Part shown: positions 63,448-64,000 of the stretch, piece by piece
How positions within the stretch are numbered: the stretch's first letter is position 1
Layout of the letters: every line of letters begins with the position of its first letter
Assembly (NCBI RefSeq): GCF_001279525.1
Contig: NZ_LGDY01000069.1
Location: 124,001-188,000 of the forward strand
Origin: Nocardia sp. NRRL S-836
GTDB taxonomy: Bacteria > Actinomycetota > Actinomycetes > Mycobacteriales > Pseudonocardiaceae
Reading direction: 5' to 3'
Length of the DNA: 64,000 nucleotides
Made by a program: the position numbers and the translations under genes
Notes under the pieces: generated by a model
Database searches by the model: none
What the model saw: only the letters and a program-made list of their open reading frames with translations
Told to the model about the DNA's origin: nothing

Positions 63448-64000
63448 CACCGGAACAGCTCGCGTTGCGGGACTCCGTGCGCGCGTTGCTGGCCAAGCAC
63501 TCCGACGTGCGGGCCGCCATCGAGGAACCGGGCGGGTACGACCCGGCGCTGTGGGCGAAGCTGTGCGGGGAGGTCGGGGTCGCGGGGCTCGCGATCCCGC
63601 AGGAGTACGGCGGGCTCGGCGCCGGGCTCGCGGAGACGCACGTGGTGCTGGCCGAGCTCGGGCGCACGCTCACCCCGGCACCGCTGCTGTCGTCGACGCT
63701 GGCGGCGCAGGCGCTGCTGGCCACGGGCAACGGCAAGGCGTGCGCGAGGTTGCTGCCGCGCATCGCCGACGGGGTGGTCGCCGCGCTCGCCTGGCCGTGG
63801 GACCAGCCGGACACCGGGCACGACACCTCCGGCGACGGCGTGATCCGGTACGTGCTCGACGGCGACCTGGCCGAGGTCCTGCTCGTCGTCCACGGCGGGT
63901 CCCTGTACGAGGTCGACCCGCACCACCCCGGCGTCACCCGCGAGCACACCCCCACGATGGACCTGACCCGCCACCTCGCCGAGGTCCGCCTCACCGGTGT
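63444..64000 (+). CDS. fadE33: Acyl-CoA dehydrogenase FadE33, partial (runs off right edge)
   Basis: From GTG at 63444 the frame stays open to base 64000, giving at least 185 residues of an acyl-CoA dehydrogenase N-terminus: D-S-V-R-A-L-L-A-K-H, L-A-I-P-Q-E-Y-G-G-L-G-A-G and L-A-E-L-G-R-T-L-T-P. It fits Rv3564 by position. The C-terminal flavin and catalytic parts are outside the window, so identity rests on order. Confidence 0.82.
   Translation, partial: MTPEQLALRDSVRALLAKHSDVRAAIEEPGGYDPALWAKLCGEVGVAGLAIPQEYGGLGAGLAETHVVLAELGRTLTPAPLLSSTLAAQALLATGNGKACARLLPRIADGVVAALAWPWDQPDTGHDTSGDGVIRYVLDGDLAEVLLVVHGGSLYEVDPHHPGVTREHTPTMDLTRHLAEVRLTG

Overview
The window is a GC-rich actinobacterial chromosome segment with dense genes, many GTG starts and many stop/start overlaps of one to a few bases. 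Gene content and KstR/KstR2-type operators point to a mycolate- or Pseudonocardiales-type sterol degrader. A member of Pseudonocardiaceae (Lentzea/Saccharothrix/Amycolatopsis-like) is my guess; no rRNA or housekeeping marker is present to fix the genus. No tRNA, rRNA, IS element, prophage or CRISPR array was seen.

Region 1 (1-10990) is an accessory island. Seven overlapping minus-strand genes encode a coiled-coil protein, a ClpB-type AAA+ ATPase, a small radical-SAM activase-like protein, an FHA protein, a PP2C phosphatase, a membrane-anchored Ser/Thr kinase and a TPR-like scaffold that runs off the left edge. Divergent from them is a two-gene toxin-antitoxin-like pair: an MbcA/Xre-type antitoxin-like protein and a protein in which a RES domain is fused to a TIR domain. 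Both domain families are known for NAD+ cleavage. I regard this divergent pair of operons as the best candidate for an undescribed signalling or conflict system.

Region 2 (11089-25451) is ordinary metabolism and transport: a CitAB/DctR-type two-component system divergent from tctCBA (tripartite tricarboxylate uptake), an acyl-CoA dehydrogenase plus HotDog hydratase pair, a 2,2-dialkylglycine decarboxylase-like aminotransferase with a divergent LysR regulator, a DUF6891-like protein, and an ion-transport operon (ArsB-like permease, universal stress protein, CPA1 antiporter). A gene-poor stretch (25452-26235) contains four different minisatellites.

Region 3 (26236-50517) is a KstR-type sterol side-chain regulon. 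It holds ferredoxin, alcohol dehydrogenase, aldehyde dehydrogenase and hydroxysteroid dehydrogenases; ChsE4/ChsE5, FadD19, EchA19, a Tat-exported KstD, Ltp3/Ltp4 with a DUF35 partner, FadA5 and CYP125. Seven 14-bp operators of the TnnAACnnGTTnnA type, one of them degenerate, sit at the promoters. Together these genes activate the side chain (CYP125, ADH/ALDH, acyl-CoA ligases), beta-oxidise it (ChsE4/5, EchA19, FadA5), remove C24 branches (Ltp3/4) and desaturate ring A (KstD).

Region 4 (50630-64000) is the KstR2 regulon for rings C and D: two SDRs, EchA20, IpdA, IpdB, IpdC, FadA6, KstR2 itself, IpdF, FadE30, FadD3, an additional enoyl-CoA hydratase, FadE31, FadE32 and FadE33 (cut by the right edge). 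Gene order closely follows the Mycobacterium tuberculosis Rv3502c-Rv3565 region but is compacted. The regulons of KstR and KstR2 lie back to back, and the KstR repressor gene, the mce4 transporter and the igr genes are absent from this window.
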